Below are positions 55,726-64,000 of a DNA stretch of 64,000 nt, in pieces. The notes below the pieces were generated by a model, which ran no database searches, was not told where the DNA came from, and was given only the letters and a program-made list of their open reading frames with translations. This DNA is from Bifidobacterium canis (GTDB lineage Bacteria; Actinomycetota; Actinomycetes; Actinomycetales; Bifidobacteriaceae), in the NCBI RefSeq assembly GCF_009727065.1, contig NZ_WNLP01000002.1, forward strand, positions 1 through 64,000, in the 5' to 3' direction. Numbering within the stretch: position 1 is the first letter of the stretch; each line of letters begins with the position of its first letter. The position numbers were made by a program, and so were the translations under genes.

Positions 55726-56699
55726 CAGTTCTCATTCCTCCTCGACGCAATGGTTTCCAGCACAACTGCGGAGCGATCGTTCATCTCGTACGCCGCTTCG
55801 CGATATGAAATAGCACCCAGTCCTCGCGGATCGTAGCTGATCACTGTCTGGGCGAAGCTTGGAGCTTCGGAGATCTTCACTGTGCGCGGGATCGTCGTGT
55901 CCAGCACAATGCTCGGATAGTGCGTTTTGACTTCCTGGTAGACCTCGCGACTGAGCAGCGTGCGCTTGTCGAACATCGTCACGAGCATCGTCGAGACGAG
56001 CAGCTGCGGGTTGAAGTGCTTCTGCACCAGGCCGATCGTGTTGATGAGCTGCCCCAAGCCTTCGAGCGCATAGTATTCCGCTTGGATCGGAATCAGCATT
56101 TCGGTGACCGCGCACATCGCGTTGATGACGAGCAGGCCCAAACTTGGCGCGCAGTCCACGAACACGTAGTCGTAGTGGGTCGGTGACTGCTCGAGGAACT
56201 GGTCGAGCGCGTCACGCAGCAGATTGTTGCGGTTCGGCATATCGGCGACTTCGAGTTCGGCACCCGACAGGTCGATGGAGGCTGGCACGACTTCCAGAGA
56301 TGGGAAATCCGGGCAACGCTGCATGACTTCGGAGATCTGCGCGCGCCCTTCGAGCACGTCGTACACCGACGGATCGCCAGAATTGTGGCTGACGCCGAGC
56401 GCGGTGGACGCGTTGCCCTGCGGATCCATGTCGATGACGAGCACGTTCATGCCCGCTAACGCGAACGCTGCGGCCAAGTTCACTGTAGTGCTCGTTTTGC
56501 CGACGCCGCCTTTCTGGTTGGCGACGGCGATGCGGCGCGTGTCTGCCGGACGTTTGAATGTGAGTCGGTCGAGCGCATGGTAGCGCGCGGATGCGTCGGC
56601 GATTTCGGAGCCGACGCCAGACCCGTTATGGTCGGAGAATATGCGCGCTATGGTTTCCGATGCGCTTTCCATGCCAGGGATGTTCCCTTGTTCAGTCAC
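55725..56699 (-). CDS. parA: chromosome partition ATPase ParA
   Basis: This 324-residue Walker-type ATPase moves ParB-bound origins. It has the deviant Walker A KGGVGKTSTTVNLA, DMDPQGNAST, and Walker B DYVFVDCAPSLG. The N-terminal 50 residues are an extension common in actinobacteria. GTG 56699 has AGGAGGG eight bases upstream. It is the first gene of the parAB pair, separated from rsmG by a 250-base gap with DnaA boxes. Confidence 0.96.
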   Translation of the reverse strand: MTEQGNIPGMESASETIARIFSDHNGSGVGSEIADASARYHALDRLTFKRPADTRRIAVANQKGGVGKTSTTVNLAAAFALAGMNVLVIDMDPQGNASTALGVSHNSGDPSVYDVLEGRAQISEVMQRCPDFPSLEVVPASIDLSGAELEVADMPNRNNLLRDALDQFLEQSPTHYDYVFVDCAPSLGLLVINAMCAVTEMLIPIQAEYYALEGLGQLINTIGLVQKHFNPQLLVSTMLVTMFDKRTLLSREVYQEVKTHYPSIVLDTTIPRTVKISEAPSFAQTVISYDPRGLGAISYREAAYEMNDRSAVVLETIASRRNEN

Positions 56700-56782
56700 G
56701 AAGACGGCCCTCCTGTTCAATACGTTCCAGTTTCTTCATTCGTATGGACAGTTTCACACGAGTTTTCACGAACACTTTTCAC

Positions 56783-56946
56783 TGTGGATAACTTGTGGAT
56801 AACTTCGTATTATTCACAGCCCGACTTGATTCCCCGCGGTGTTCGAATAGTTTGAAATTACTGATATTTCAGTGATTATTGACTATTGCACACGACGAAG
56901 AAACTGCTGTGGATAACTTGAGTTGAGTTATGCACAATGTGGATAA
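56783..56946. promoter_or_regulatory. cluster of DnaA boxes between parA and rsmG
   Basis: TGTGGATAA occurs at 56783-56791, 56794-56802, 56908-56916 and 56938-56946, with a variant TTATGCACA at 56928-56936. The stretch between is A/T-rich. It may belong to a split origin, titrate DnaA, or control parA. Confidence 0.8.
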
Positions 56947-56949
56947 CTT

Positions 56950-57684
56950 TTATTTCTTGTCGACAATGACGACTTGCGTTGACTCGAGCCCGTCTGCGAC
57001 CGGAGCGGTGACGACGCGCGGCTTGATGCCTCCGAATCTGCGGATCACATCCTTCGCTTTGTCGATCTCCTGCTGCGCCGAACGTCCTTTGAGCGCCACA
57101 AGCGCACCCTTCGGTTCGACGAGCGGAAGCGCCCAGCCTGCAAGCTTCGTCATCGGCGCGACCGCACGGCACGTCACAACGGCGAACGGGTGGGTGATCG
57201 ACTCGAACACTTCTTCCGGCACCTCGGTTTTGCCGCGCCCCTGCCCTTTATGCATGCGCAACGCCGCGATCGCGGCCTCGGCACGCCCGCGCACGACGTT
57301 GACGTTCGTGAGTTGCATCGCCTCGACGCATTCATCGAGCCATTCGATGCGGCGTTCCATCGGTTCGATCAGCGTCACCGTGTGATCCGGCAGCATGGCT
57401 GCGATCACCAGCCCGGGAAATCCTCCACCACTACCGAGATCCGCAACCGTTTTGAACTGCTTTCCCTCGGTTTTCTCGGCCACGAACGGAACGATAGCGG
57501 CTGAATTGAGCAGATGGCGCTCCCACAGAATATCGACGTCACGCGGGCCGATCAATCCTCGTTCTTCGCCCTCATTGCGAAGTTTCTCGTGAAACACTTC
57601 GATCGCGGGCAGAGCATCACCAAACACATCATGCAACACATTGGATTCGGCGAGCTGTTCATCGGTATGGATCTCAACACTCAT
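56950..57684 (-). CDS. rsmG: 16S rRNA G527 N7-methyltransferase
   Basis: The 244-residue enzyme (GidB) methylates G527 of 16S rRNA with SAM; its loss gives low-level streptomycin resistance in other bacteria. It has [17 protein letters not shown], the SAM motif [14 protein letters not shown] and the catalytic region [22 protein letters not shown] 57684 has AGGA nine bases upstream. A two-mismatch parS-like sequence lies inside its 5' part (57581-57596). The gap 57685-57991 shows one hairpin and no gene. Confidence 0.95.
   Translation of the reverse strand: MSVEIHTDEQLAESNVLHDVFGDALPAIEVFHEKLRNEGEERGLIGPRDVDILWERHLLNSAAIVPFVAEKTEGKQFKTVADLGSGGGFPGLVIAAMLPDHTVTLIEPMERRIEWLDECVEAMQLTNVNVVRGRAEAAIAALRMHKGQGRGKTEVPEEVFESITHPFAVVTCRAVAPMTKLAGWALPLVEPKGALVALKGRSAQQEIDKAKDVIRRFGGIKPRVVTAPVADGLESTQVVIVDKK
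57581..57596. promoter_or_regulatory. parS: parS-like site inside rsmG
   Basis: AGTTTCTCGTGAAACA differs from the parS consensus at two positions. It lies about 5 kb from oriC and 1 kb from parA, where a site would be expected. Confidence 0.45.
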
Positions 57685-57902
57685 AATGCACCATCCTACC
57701 GCGAACAAACGTCACGACACCACGTGAAACATTCAACTCATGTAAGCACACGTCTACAAAGCAGGCGCTGCACGGCGTTCATGAGTTACGATAATCGGCA
57801 GTCCGTGATCGCCGGTGCGTAGATCCCCTCGAGTGTCGGCGTCATCTCGGCTCTTGCCGCGGCACCGGAAAACCTGGTCTCCATAGCCGCGGCGCTTACA
57901 AC

Positions 57903-57940
57903 AGTGGAGGGGCGCTCCCGAATGGGAACGCCCCTCCACT
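57903..57940. terminator. hairpin downstream of khpB
   Basis: AGTGGAGGGGCG (57903-57914) pairs with CGCCCCTCCACT (57929-57940), with inner TCCC/GGGA. No T run, but it is placed to end the rpmH-khpB transcript. Confidence 0.65.
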
Positions 57941-57991
57941 GCATATTCGCCTGTATGATCTCCGCGTGTATGCGCGTATCAGCAATCGCGA

Positions 57992-58534
57992 TCAGTCGTC
58001 GACGAGGAACTCGTCTTCCTCAATGCCATCGTCTTCCGTCTCCGTACGCTTCAGGTACACGGTCACGTAGCGGTGCGGTTCTTCACCATGCGAACGGGAA
58101 CGGAGCCCTTCGTCACGAACCACATCGTGAATGATCTTGCGTTCGAACGAGTTCATCGGCTTCAAATCGACCGGCTCACCGGTTTCGCGAACCTCATCGA
58201 CGGCATCGAGGGCCATGTCGCGCAGCGTCTGGCGCTTGCGCTTCAGGAAGCCGTCGACGTCGACGATCAGGTGCGAACGCTCGCCGGTGGCCTGCTGCAC
58301 GGCAAGGCGGGTCAGCTGCTGCAACGCGTCAACCACTTCGCCGTTGCGTCCGATCAGATGCTTGATGTCGGTGTCGTCGTCTGCCACGATCTGCACCATC
58401 GGGCGGCCGTTACGCACACCCATTTCGATATCGCCTTCGTAGTCGGCGATGTCGAGGAGCTCTTCGAGGTAATCGGCGGCGATGTCAGCTTCTTCATTGA
58501 GCTGATCGATTGTTTTCTCGTCATGTTGAACCAT
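57992..58534 (-). CDS. khpB: RNA-binding protein KhpB/Jag (KH-R3H)
   Basis: The 180-residue protein has an acidic N terminus, a KH-type domain (GRNGEVVDALQQLTRLAVQQ) and an R3H domain (NSFERKIIHDVV... RDEGLRSRSHGEEPHRYVTVY). Relatives bind RNA with KhpA and influence cell division and wall growth. ATG 58534 has GGAAGG seven bases upstream; longer frames are unconserved. It is the last gene of the rpmH-rnpA-yidD-yidC-khpB block. Confidence 0.94.
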   Translation of the reverse strand: MVQHDEKTIDQLNEEADIAADYLEELLDIADYEGDIEMGVRNGRPMVQIVADDDTDIKHLIGRNGEVVDALQQLTRLAVQQATGERSHLIVDVDGFLKRKRQTLRDMALDAVDEVRETGEPVDLKPMNSFERKIIHDVVRDEGLRSRSHGEEPHRYVTVYLKRTETEDDGIEEDEFLVDD

Positions 58535-58580
58535 GGGCATTCCTTCCAAAATGACTGTCAAGATAAGCCAAAAATTGGCG

Positions 58581-59591
58581 TTACTTCTTCTTGTTACGGT
58601 TCTTTCGCTTCGGCTGCTGACGCTGGAATCCTTGCGAGACGCGAGCTTCGGCCTCGGACTTGGCGCGTTCGAGCTCTTCCTCTTCGAGAGACGGCTTGCC
58701 TTCCCTAGCACGCTTCTTGTTCTCGTTGTCGTGGTCACGAATCACCTTCGCTTCGGCGGCTGGGCTGCCCGGGGTCGGGAACTCACGCACCTGCCACATC
58801 GTGCGCAGAAGGTTGCAGATGTTGTTGGCGAGCCAGTAGATGAGCACTGCGAATGGCATCGCGACGCCGGAGAAGATATACATGATCGGGAAGATCCACA
58901 GCATCGCCTTCTGCATCATCGCGCTCTGGCGGTTCACCGTGGCGGGCGCAGTGTTGTGGCGCATCGAATAGTACTGCATGTACCACAGGCAGGCGCACAT
59001 CAACGCCACGAAGATGCCAATGACGATTTTGCCGGTGGTGCCACTCGACGTAAACGTGTCGGTGATCTTGACACCGAAATACGTGGACTGCGAGAACGAC
59101 TGCGCCGTCTCCACATCGAAGGCGCCAAGCGGACTGCGCTTGCCGCGGGCGATGTATGGGATCGCGGAGAGCACGTAGAACATACACATGAACACAGGGC
59201 CCTGCAGCAACATTGGCAGGCAGGATCCGGCTGGGTTCGCGTGGTTGTCTTGATACAGCTTCATCATTTCGCGCTGCATCGCCTCTTTCGAGGCCGGGTC
59301 GTTCTTGCCCTTGTATTTGTTCTGGATCTTCGCCATCTTCGGCTGCATCGCCTGCATAGCTCGCATGCCCTTCATGCTCTTGTAGTAGAGCGGGAACACG
59401 CAGGCCTGCACCACGATCACCAGGAAGATGATGGCCAGCGCCCAGGAAAGGCCGTGTTCAGGCATGCCGAGAAGCGTGAACAGCTTGTGGAACAGCCACA
59501 TGATCTGCGTCATCAGCCATTCGATAGGCGTCAGGATTTTGTAAACAAACCCCCAGATGCCAGCGTCGAGAAGAAAGTTATCTGTATTCAT
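58581..59591 (-). CDS. yidC: membrane protein insertase YidC
   Basis: The 336-residue OxaA/YidC-family protein inserts proteins into the membrane. It has five hydrophobic segments, starting with GIWGFVYKILTPIEWLMTQIMWLF and the conserved SWALAIIFLVIVVQACVFPLYY, QNKYKGKNDPASKEAMQREMM loop and GSCLPMLLQGPVFMCMFYVL. A basic, Lys/Arg-rich C-terminal tail probably binds ribosomes. It begins directly after the yidD stop. Confidence 0.96.
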   Translation of the reverse strand: MNTDNFLLDAGIWGFVYKILTPIEWLMTQIMWLFHKLFTLLGMPEHGLSWALAIIFLVIVVQACVFPLYYKSMKGMRAMQAMQPKMAKIQNKYKGKNDPASKEAMQREMMKLYQDNHANPAGSCLPMLLQGPVFMCMFYVLSAIPYIARGKRSPLGAFDVETAQSFSQSTYFGVKITDTFTSSGTTGKIVIGIFVALMCACLWYMQYYSMRHNTAPATVNRQSAMMQKAMLWIFPIMYIFSGVAMPFAVLIYWLANNICNLLRTMWQVREFPTPGSPAAEAKVIRDHDNENKKRAREGKPSLEEEELERAKSEAEARVSQGFQRQQPKRKNRNKKK

Positions 59592-59909
59592 TTAGGCTGC
59601 CTGCTCCTTCCGATGTGATGGCAGCGGGGTCAGTCTAGGCTCCTCATGTGCCTTCGACCATGAAAACCTGTAGAACAGCGAGAAGCGCTGGGGAACGTCG
59701 TCGATACCGCAGGGGCTCCAAGGCCTGCAGCGCAACAGTCTCAGCGCGGCGAGCATTCCACCACGGAATGCTCCGAACCGTTGCACCGCCTCAAGGGCAT
59801 AGTTGGAACAGCTGGGGTAATAATGGCAAGAGGGCGGTATGTTCGCTGAAATCCTTCGCTGATACCAGCGAATGCAACGAATCATCACACGCCCTACATA
59901 CCCGGTCAT
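59592..59909 (-). CDS. yidD: membrane protein insertion efficiency factor YidD
   Basis: The 105-residue protein has the family signature [38 protein letters not shown] (shown here as [23 protein letters not shown]) with conserved cysteines and an amphipathic N-terminal helix. It aids YidC-dependent insertion. It overlaps rnpA by four bases and abuts yidC. Confidence 0.94.
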   Translation of the reverse strand: MTGYVGRVMIRCIRWYQRRISANIPPSCHYYPSCSNYALEAVQRFGAFRGGMLAALRLLRCRPWSPCGIDDVPQRFSLFYRFSWSKAHEEPRLTPLPSHRKEQAA

Positions 59910-60267
59910 GATTGCTCCGATTTACGCGTCACTGCGCGAAAAAGCGTCTGCATTTGCGCTTCGAGTGATTGAAAAGAGGCATGGGCAGCCCCCGGCTTCG
60001 CGCGCAGAACGATGTCGCAGTCTGCGGGAAGCTCGTCTTCGTAGCGATGCGCCAAAACGCGAAAGCGTCGTTTCACCGTGTTGCGTACCACCGCATTTCC
60101 CACCGATTTGGAAACGGCCAAGCCCAAACGCCTCGTCGGCCCCCTGCCGGTGTGCGGCGAATCCGATGGCGTGCGCACGATGTAGTGCAGCACGATATCC
60201 GCATCGGTCACGCGGCGACGGCGTTTGAGCACGGCGACGAATTCACGGTGGTTTTCAGCCGCTCCAC
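59906..60267 (-). pseudogene. rnpA: ribonuclease P protein component, start region frameshifted
   Basis: The product assists RNase P RNA in cutting tRNA 5' leaders. From GTG 60232 a frame of 108 residues contains the core [22 protein letters not shown]. Upstream, the family N terminus VERLK... HREFVAVLK is visible but split between frames: GTG 60267 reads VERLKTT, and one more A in the AAAA run (60252-60255, TTTT on the plus strand) would give [19 protein letters not shown] and a 120-residue protein. The shorter start could still be made. An error in the sequence is the likely cause, as the gene is essential. Confidence 0.88.
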
Positions 60268-60288
60268 TTCGTCTGAATCAGTCTGGAA

Positions 60289-60423
60289 TCAGGCGGAGAG
60301 GGTCTTGCGGCCCTTGGCGCGACGACGGTTGATCAGCGCGCGGCCTGCGCGGGTGCGCATACGGACGCGGAAGCCGCTCTTCATGTGACGGCGACGGTTG
60401 TTCGGCTGGTATGTCCTCTTCAT
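60289..60423 (-). CDS. rpmH: 50S ribosomal protein L34
   Basis: This 44-residue, very basic protein begins [19 protein letters not shown] and continues [20 protein letters not shown], the full L34 signature. It starts at ATG 60423 with a GGGAG tract upstream and lies 21 bases before the true rnpA start. It is transcribed away from dnaA, the usual bacterial origin arrangement. Confidence 0.97.
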   Translation of the reverse strand: MKRTYQPNNRRRHMKSGFRVRMRTRAGRALINRRRAKGRKTLSA

Positions 60424-60581
60424 AATAAACTCCCGGTTATTCGGCCATGCTGATGCACGGCTCCTCATGAGTCAAGCTCTACCACTTTACAAGTACCCCT
60501 TCCCCACTGGTTCCCCACTACTATGTGGGTGAATTATTTGGCGCACAAAATCACACTCAGCTTGTGGGTGAATCACCAAAG

Positions 60582-60689
60582 TTATCCACAAATGCGTTGA
60601 AATTCGGGGGATTACTTCGCCGTGTCGTCCACCGCAATGCACAAATTAGTGCAAAACCCAGTGTTTTCAACACGCAACCCTGTGGATAA
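60582..60689. promoter_or_regulatory. DnaA boxes in the rpmH-dnaA gap
   Basis: TTATCCACA at 60582-60590 and TGTGGATAA at 60681-60689 are perfect DnaA boxes. The 331-base gap also carries repeated GTGGGTGAAT (60523, 60563). They may give dnaA autoregulation. Confidence 0.85.
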
Positions 60690-60754
60690 CTTCTTTACGA
60701 TGGAGTAATAATAGTGTATTGCACTTTGAAACGACAGAATGGGTGACGTGCTCG

Positions 60755-62482
60755 ATGAACGCAGAGAATTTCGACCCGGCTACGCAGGCCGCGACCATAT
60801 GGTCTGACACGCTTGCGTTGCTGCAGCAGAATTCCAGCCTGACCGCCCGTGAACAAGGTTGGCTCGCAGGAGTGAACCCAGAAGCCGTGTTTGGCACCAC
60901 GATAGTTCTCGATGTGGAGAACGCGCAGACACTGCAGGTGCTGCAGACCGAGCTCAATCGCCCGCTGCTCGACGCATTGGAGATCGCGAACGGCGGCGAG
61001 CAGATGCTGCCCGCGTTCAAAATCATGCCCCCAGCGCCCGTTCCACAGCCTGCGCCGGCAGCAGAGCCAGCGCCGGCAGCGCCCGCTGCTCCAGTCGCAA
61101 CTCAGCAGGCACCGGCGGCCTCAGCGCCAGCCGCTCAAGCGCAGCCGGCATCTCAACCGCTTCAGACCCCGGTAGTCGTTCCGCAACCAGTACCAGCTAC
61201 GGCCACGCAAACCGTTCCTGCGCCAGCCGTCGCGCAGCAGCCGGCCCGTCGCGATTCGCATTACGACGAGGCGATTGTGCAGACGTTTGAAGACATCGAT
61301 CCGGTGGCGAGTTTCGGCCCGAGTGTTGCCACCGCCACTCCCCCGCAATATGCCGCCACTGATTTCGATGCGGCTCCTTCCATCGCCCCAGACCTGGGTG
61401 CGGGTCAGGCGAACACGTTCCGCGATCCTCAGACGCATCTCAATAGCAACGACACGTTCGACACGTTCGTGCAGGGCGATTCTAACCGTTTTGCGCGCAC
61501 GGTGGCGTTAGCGGTTGCCGAGGGTTCTGGCCGTGACTACAACCCGTTGTGTATTTATGGCGGCTCTGGCCTTGGCAAAACGCATTTGCTGCATGCTATC
61601 GGCAACTATGCTGTGCAGAATCAGAAGCCGCGTCCGCGTGTGCTCTATGTGACGAGCGAGGAGTTCACGAACGATTTCATCGAGTCGATTCGTACGTCGG
61701 GGCAAGACAAGGAAGCGCCCGGAATGGGCAATTTCTACCGCAAATACCGTGATGTGGATGTGTTGCTCATCGACGACATCCAGTTCCTCGGTGGCAAGCC
61801 GGGTACGCTCGAGCAGTTCTTCCACACGTTCAATTCGCTTTATCAGGCGAATAAGCGCATTGTTATCGCCTCTGATGTGCCGCCACGCAATCTCGAGGAT
61901 TTCGAGGATCGTTTGATTTCGCGTTTCGAGCAGGGTCTCACGGTTGATATCAAGCCGCCGAATCTGGAGACGCGTATTGCGATTCTGCACACGTTGGCCG
62001 ACCAGAACCATACGCGTGTGCCCAATGATGTGCTCGACCTGATTGCCGAACGGTTCACCGACAACATTCGTGAGCTTGAGGGTGCGCTCAAGCGTGTTAT
62101 CGCCATGGCGTCGTTGACGCATCAGCCGGTGACGCGTTCGCTCACCGAGCGTGCGTTGCAGGACTTCTTCACGACGGAAGTGGAGATCAAGCCGACCGAC
62201 ATCATCGCCAGGGTCGCCAAGTATTTCCACCTGACCTTCGACGACCTGGTTGGCCCTGCCCGCCCAAGGAATGTGACGCTGGCGAGGCAGATCGCCATGT
62301 ATCTGACAAGGGATATGACCAGTATGAGTCTGGTCAACATAGGCCAGATCTTCGGAGGCCGTGACCACACGACGGTGATGCATGCGTGTAAGCACATCAA
62401 CGACGAAATGCAGGAGAAGCAGGAGATCTACAACTACGTCAACGAGCTAACCGCCGAGCTCAAGCAGCACATCAACGACTAG
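60755..62482 (+). CDS. dnaA: chromosomal replication initiator DnaA
   Basis: The 575-residue AAA+ initiator unwinds oriC. Domain I is at residues 1-80. Domain II is a long Pro/Ala/Gln-rich linker (about 85-225), longer than in most DnaA proteins. Domain III has Walker A GGSGLGKTHLLHAIGNY, Walker B LLIDDIQFL and sensor RFEQGL. Domain IV carries the box-binding GGRDHTTVMHACKHI. The start is unsure: ATG 60755 or GTG 60743. It is followed by conserved-core hairpin copy 8 and oriC. Confidence 0.97.
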   Translation: MNAENFDPATQAATIWSDTLALLQQNSSLTAREQGWLAGVNPEAVFGTTIVLDVENAQTLQVLQTELNRPLLDALEIANGGEQMLPAFKIMPPAPVPQPAPAAEPAPAAPAAPVATQQAPAASAPAAQAQPASQPLQTPVVVPQPVPATATQTVPAPAVAQQPARRDSHYDEAIVQTFEDIDPVASFGPSVATATPPQYAATDFDAAPSIAPDLGAGQANTFRDPQTHLNSNDTFDTFVQGDSNRFARTVALAVAEGSGRDYNPLCIYGGSGLGKTHLLHAIGNYAVQNQKPRPRVLYVTSEEFTNDFIESIRTSGQDKEAPGMGNFYRKYRDVDVLLIDDIQFLGGKPGTLEQFFHTFNSLYQANKRIVIASDVPPRNLEDFEDRLISRFEQGLTVDIKPPNLETRIAILHTLADQNHTRVPNDVLDLIAERFTDNIRELEGALKRVIAMASLTHQPVTRSLTERALQDFFTTEVEIKPTDIIARVAKYFHLTFDDLVGPARPRNVTLARQIAMYLTRDMTSMSLVNIGQIFGGRDHTTVMHACKHINDEMQEKQEIYNYVNELTAELKQHIND

Positions 62483-62528
62483 CCCTCCCCTTCACGCCGA
62501 TTTTGCGCCGATTAGGGGTCCTTTACCC

Positions 62529-62630
62529 GTGTGGGTGGCGGCGCGCGGAGACCTGTGCTGAGGAATGTGCGCGCGCGAAGCTCGCGACACCCCTGACGAA
62601 GCGCGGGTCTCCGCGCGCCGCCACCCACAC
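62529..62630 (+). repeat. conserved-core hairpin element, copy 8
   Basis: The arms GTGTGGGTGGCGGCGCGCGG and complement flank the standard core on the plus strand. It lies 47 bases after the dnaA stop and 140 bases before the first DnaA box, and is the only copy between two same-strand genes. Confidence 0.88.
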
Positions 62631-62769
62631 AGCCCAGTCACACTACGTCGGCAGAAAATCAAAAATATCTGCGCGCCACGCGAAACAACCATGCAATCCA
62701 TGCGCCAAGTCATGCGTCCCCAATATCGTGGGAAAAGCCCGAAAATTCAACGAACATAGCAATGTGCGG

Positions 62770-63070
62770 CGTGAAAATAACTTATCCACATGGTTATCCA
62801 CATTTGTGGGCATCGCCGGTGGATTGCATGTGAGAAACGCCGAAACCCGCTGTGGATAAGGCTTTACGAGATGTGGATAACTTTTGGGAGGTTTGACGGC
62901 TGTGGAAAACTCGCCTAGTTATGCACACGAGATTCAGAAGTTATCCACATAGTTCGATTGTGGATAACTTGCGCGGTTTCAACACTTTCCACAGTTATCC
63001 ACAACATCCACCGCGCTTATTATTACTACTTACTTACTTTTCTTATAAAGCTGATAACAGCAATAACTCG
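62770..63070. other. oriC: origin of replication, oriC
   Basis: The dnaA-dnaN gap holds perfect boxes at 62782, 62794, 62851 (inverse), 62872 (inverse), 62941, 62959 (inverse) and 62995, plus near matches at 62901 (TGTGGAAAA), 62919 (TTATGCACA) and 62985. An A/T-rich stretch with TTATTATTACTACTTACTT follows at about 63017-63060 and is the likely unwinding element next to dnaN. Confidence 0.95.
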
Positions 63071-63168
63071 GGAAAGCAAAAACATTAAGCACAGCTCGAT
63101 CTACGAACCCGCTAGAATAAACAATCAGCACATAGCACGAAATCAAGCATCAAGAGCAAGGAACAGCA

Positions 63169-64000
63169 ATGAAAGTTGAAGTCAACACCGCTGCATTCGC
63201 AGATGCAGTAGCTTGGACCACTAGCGTGATCGACGCTCGTCCGGCAAATCCTATTCTCGCGGGTGTGAAATTGGAAGCTCAGGATGGCACGATGCAGCTT
63301 TCGGTGTTCACCTATGAGATTTCTGCGCGAGATCACGTTGAGGCAGGTATTGATGAGGCTGGAACCGTTGTGGTGCTTGGCAAACTGCTTGCTGACATCA
63401 GCAAATCGCTGCCTGCTGAGAAAACGTATCTGGACGCCAACGAGACGACGATGACGATCACTTCCGGTGCTGCGAGCTTCACGCTGCAACTGATGCCGGA
63501 GAGTGAATACCCGGATTTGCCGGAACTGCCGCAGCAGCTCGGCCAGGTGGACGCGCAGACGTTCATGCAGACGGTGAATCAGGCTGCCATTGCGGTGGCT
63601 CGCGATGAGAATCGCCCGGTTCTGACCGGCGTGCACATGCGTTTCAACGGCGATGAGGTGACGCTGAGCTCTACTGATCGCTTCCGTTTGGCGCGTGCGA
63701 GCTTCCACTGGACTTCGCAGGATGAGCAGCTGGAAACCACTGCGTTGGTGCGTGGCGCGTATTTGACGAAGATCGCCCGTTCGATGGATGAACGCGAGAA
63801 CGTCACGATTTATTTGGACGCCGAGAATCCTTCGCTCATCGGCATTGAGAACGCCGGCCGCGTTTCCACGGTGCAGCTGATCGATGGCGAGTTCCCGTCT
63901 GTTGACCGCCTGTATGCGGACTCCTACCCGATTCAGGCCGTCATCAACAAAACCGATTTGCTCGAAGCCGCCAAGCGCGTGTCGCTGGTCGCCGAGCGCA
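63169..64000 (+). CDS. dnaN: DNA polymerase III beta clamp, 3' end outside window
   Basis: The frame starts at ATG 63169 with AAGGAAC upstream and stays open for 277 codons to the window edge. It encodes the first two of three clamp domains: MKVEVNTAAFADAVAW, then NPILAGVKLEA, DRFRLARA and IENAGRVSTVQLIDGEFPSVD are typical. The clamp rings DNA and tethers the replicase. It is the usual gene after dnaA and oriC; recF would be expected next. Confidence 0.97.
   Translation, partial: MKVEVNTAAFADAVAWTTSVIDARPANPILAGVKLEAQDGTMQLSVFTYEISARDHVEAGIDEAGTVVVLGKLLADISKSLPAEKTYLDANETTMTITSGAASFTLQLMPESEYPDLPELPQQLGQVDAQTFMQTVNQAAIAVARDENRPVLTGVHMRFNGDEVTLSSTDRFRLARASFHWTSQDEQLETTALVRGAYLTKIARSMDERENVTIYLDAENPSLIGIENAGRVSTVQLIDGEFPSVDRLYADSYPIQAVINKTDLLEAAKRVSLVAER

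Noticed and set aside
57711-57726. CACGTGAAACA near the rsmG start as a parS site
   Set aside because: Only the right half matches; five mismatches in the left half.
18593-62630. Recurrent peptide AEECARAKLATPLTKR encoded in the hairpin cores
   Set aside because: It appears because the core DNA is conserved; frames differ in context, have no start or binding site, and pairing of the arms explains conservation better.

Overview
This window looks like chromosomal DNA from a Bifidobacterium or a close relative in Bifidobacteriaceae, running up to the replication origin. The evidence is high-GC coding sequence, the actinobacterial origin order (parB, parA, rsmG, jag/khpB, yidC, yidD, rnpA, rpmH on the minus strand, then dnaA and dnaN on the plus strand), an MsiK-type shared sugar ATPase, a MurJ flippase fused to a pseudokinase, and a raffinose/isomalto-oligosaccharide locus of the bifidobacterial kind. 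I cannot name the species.

Layout. 1-1000: no gene, but several copies of a short inverted-repeat element. 1.0-3.2 kb: sirtuin and threonine dehydratase. 3.3-15.2 kb: carbohydrate locus with a GH13 alpha-glucosidase, two GH36 enzymes, a binding lipoprotein, two permeases and a divergent, frameshifted ROK regulator. It has no ATPase of its own; msiK at 31 kb probably supplies it. 15.4-28.5 kb: tadA, a Na+/H+ antiporter, an esterase, dcd, a membrane-anchored helical protein, a P-type ATPase, rlmB and an anchored polysaccharide deacetylase. 28.6-41.7 kb: a DUF4032 kinase-like protein, an AT-rich repeat array, msiK, a potassium channel, a Ser/Thr kinase, a DsbA-like protein, tRNA-Thr, a frameshifted Rpf-like cell-wall protein, rsmA-ispE, a LytR_C protein and a 54-residue membrane peptide. 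42.3-51.7 kb: pcnA/cca on the minus strand, then the envelope operon nudix-DUF6049-murJ, then trxB. 52.0-53.9 kb: a small island with a toxin-antitoxin pair and two small membrane proteins, bounded by a duplicated 3' end of trxB. 54.3-64 kb: chromosome partition, ribosome/membrane biogenesis and origin genes, with oriC in the dnaA-dnaN gap and dnaN running off the end.

The most interesting material is non-coding. One family of eight 86-115 bp hairpins (18.3, 18.6, 41.7, 41.9, 42.1, 51.9, 54.1 and 62.5 kb) has a nearly constant core with two conserved internal loops. Its outer arms differ from copy to copy yet stay self-complementary. In most copies the orientation follows the nearest 3' gene end. 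A second family of six 94-119 bp elements has about 20-bp terminal inverted repeats and an internal stem-loop. There are also palindromic arrays at 5.4, 15.3 and 30.3 kb, two attenuator-like leaders (before the antiporter and before the Rpf gene) and five near-consensus parS sites.

Five genes (ROK, rpf, DUF6049, murJ, rnpA) are each broken by what looks like one missing base. Two of them (murJ, rnpA) are normally essential, so I suspect base-calling errors rather than decay.
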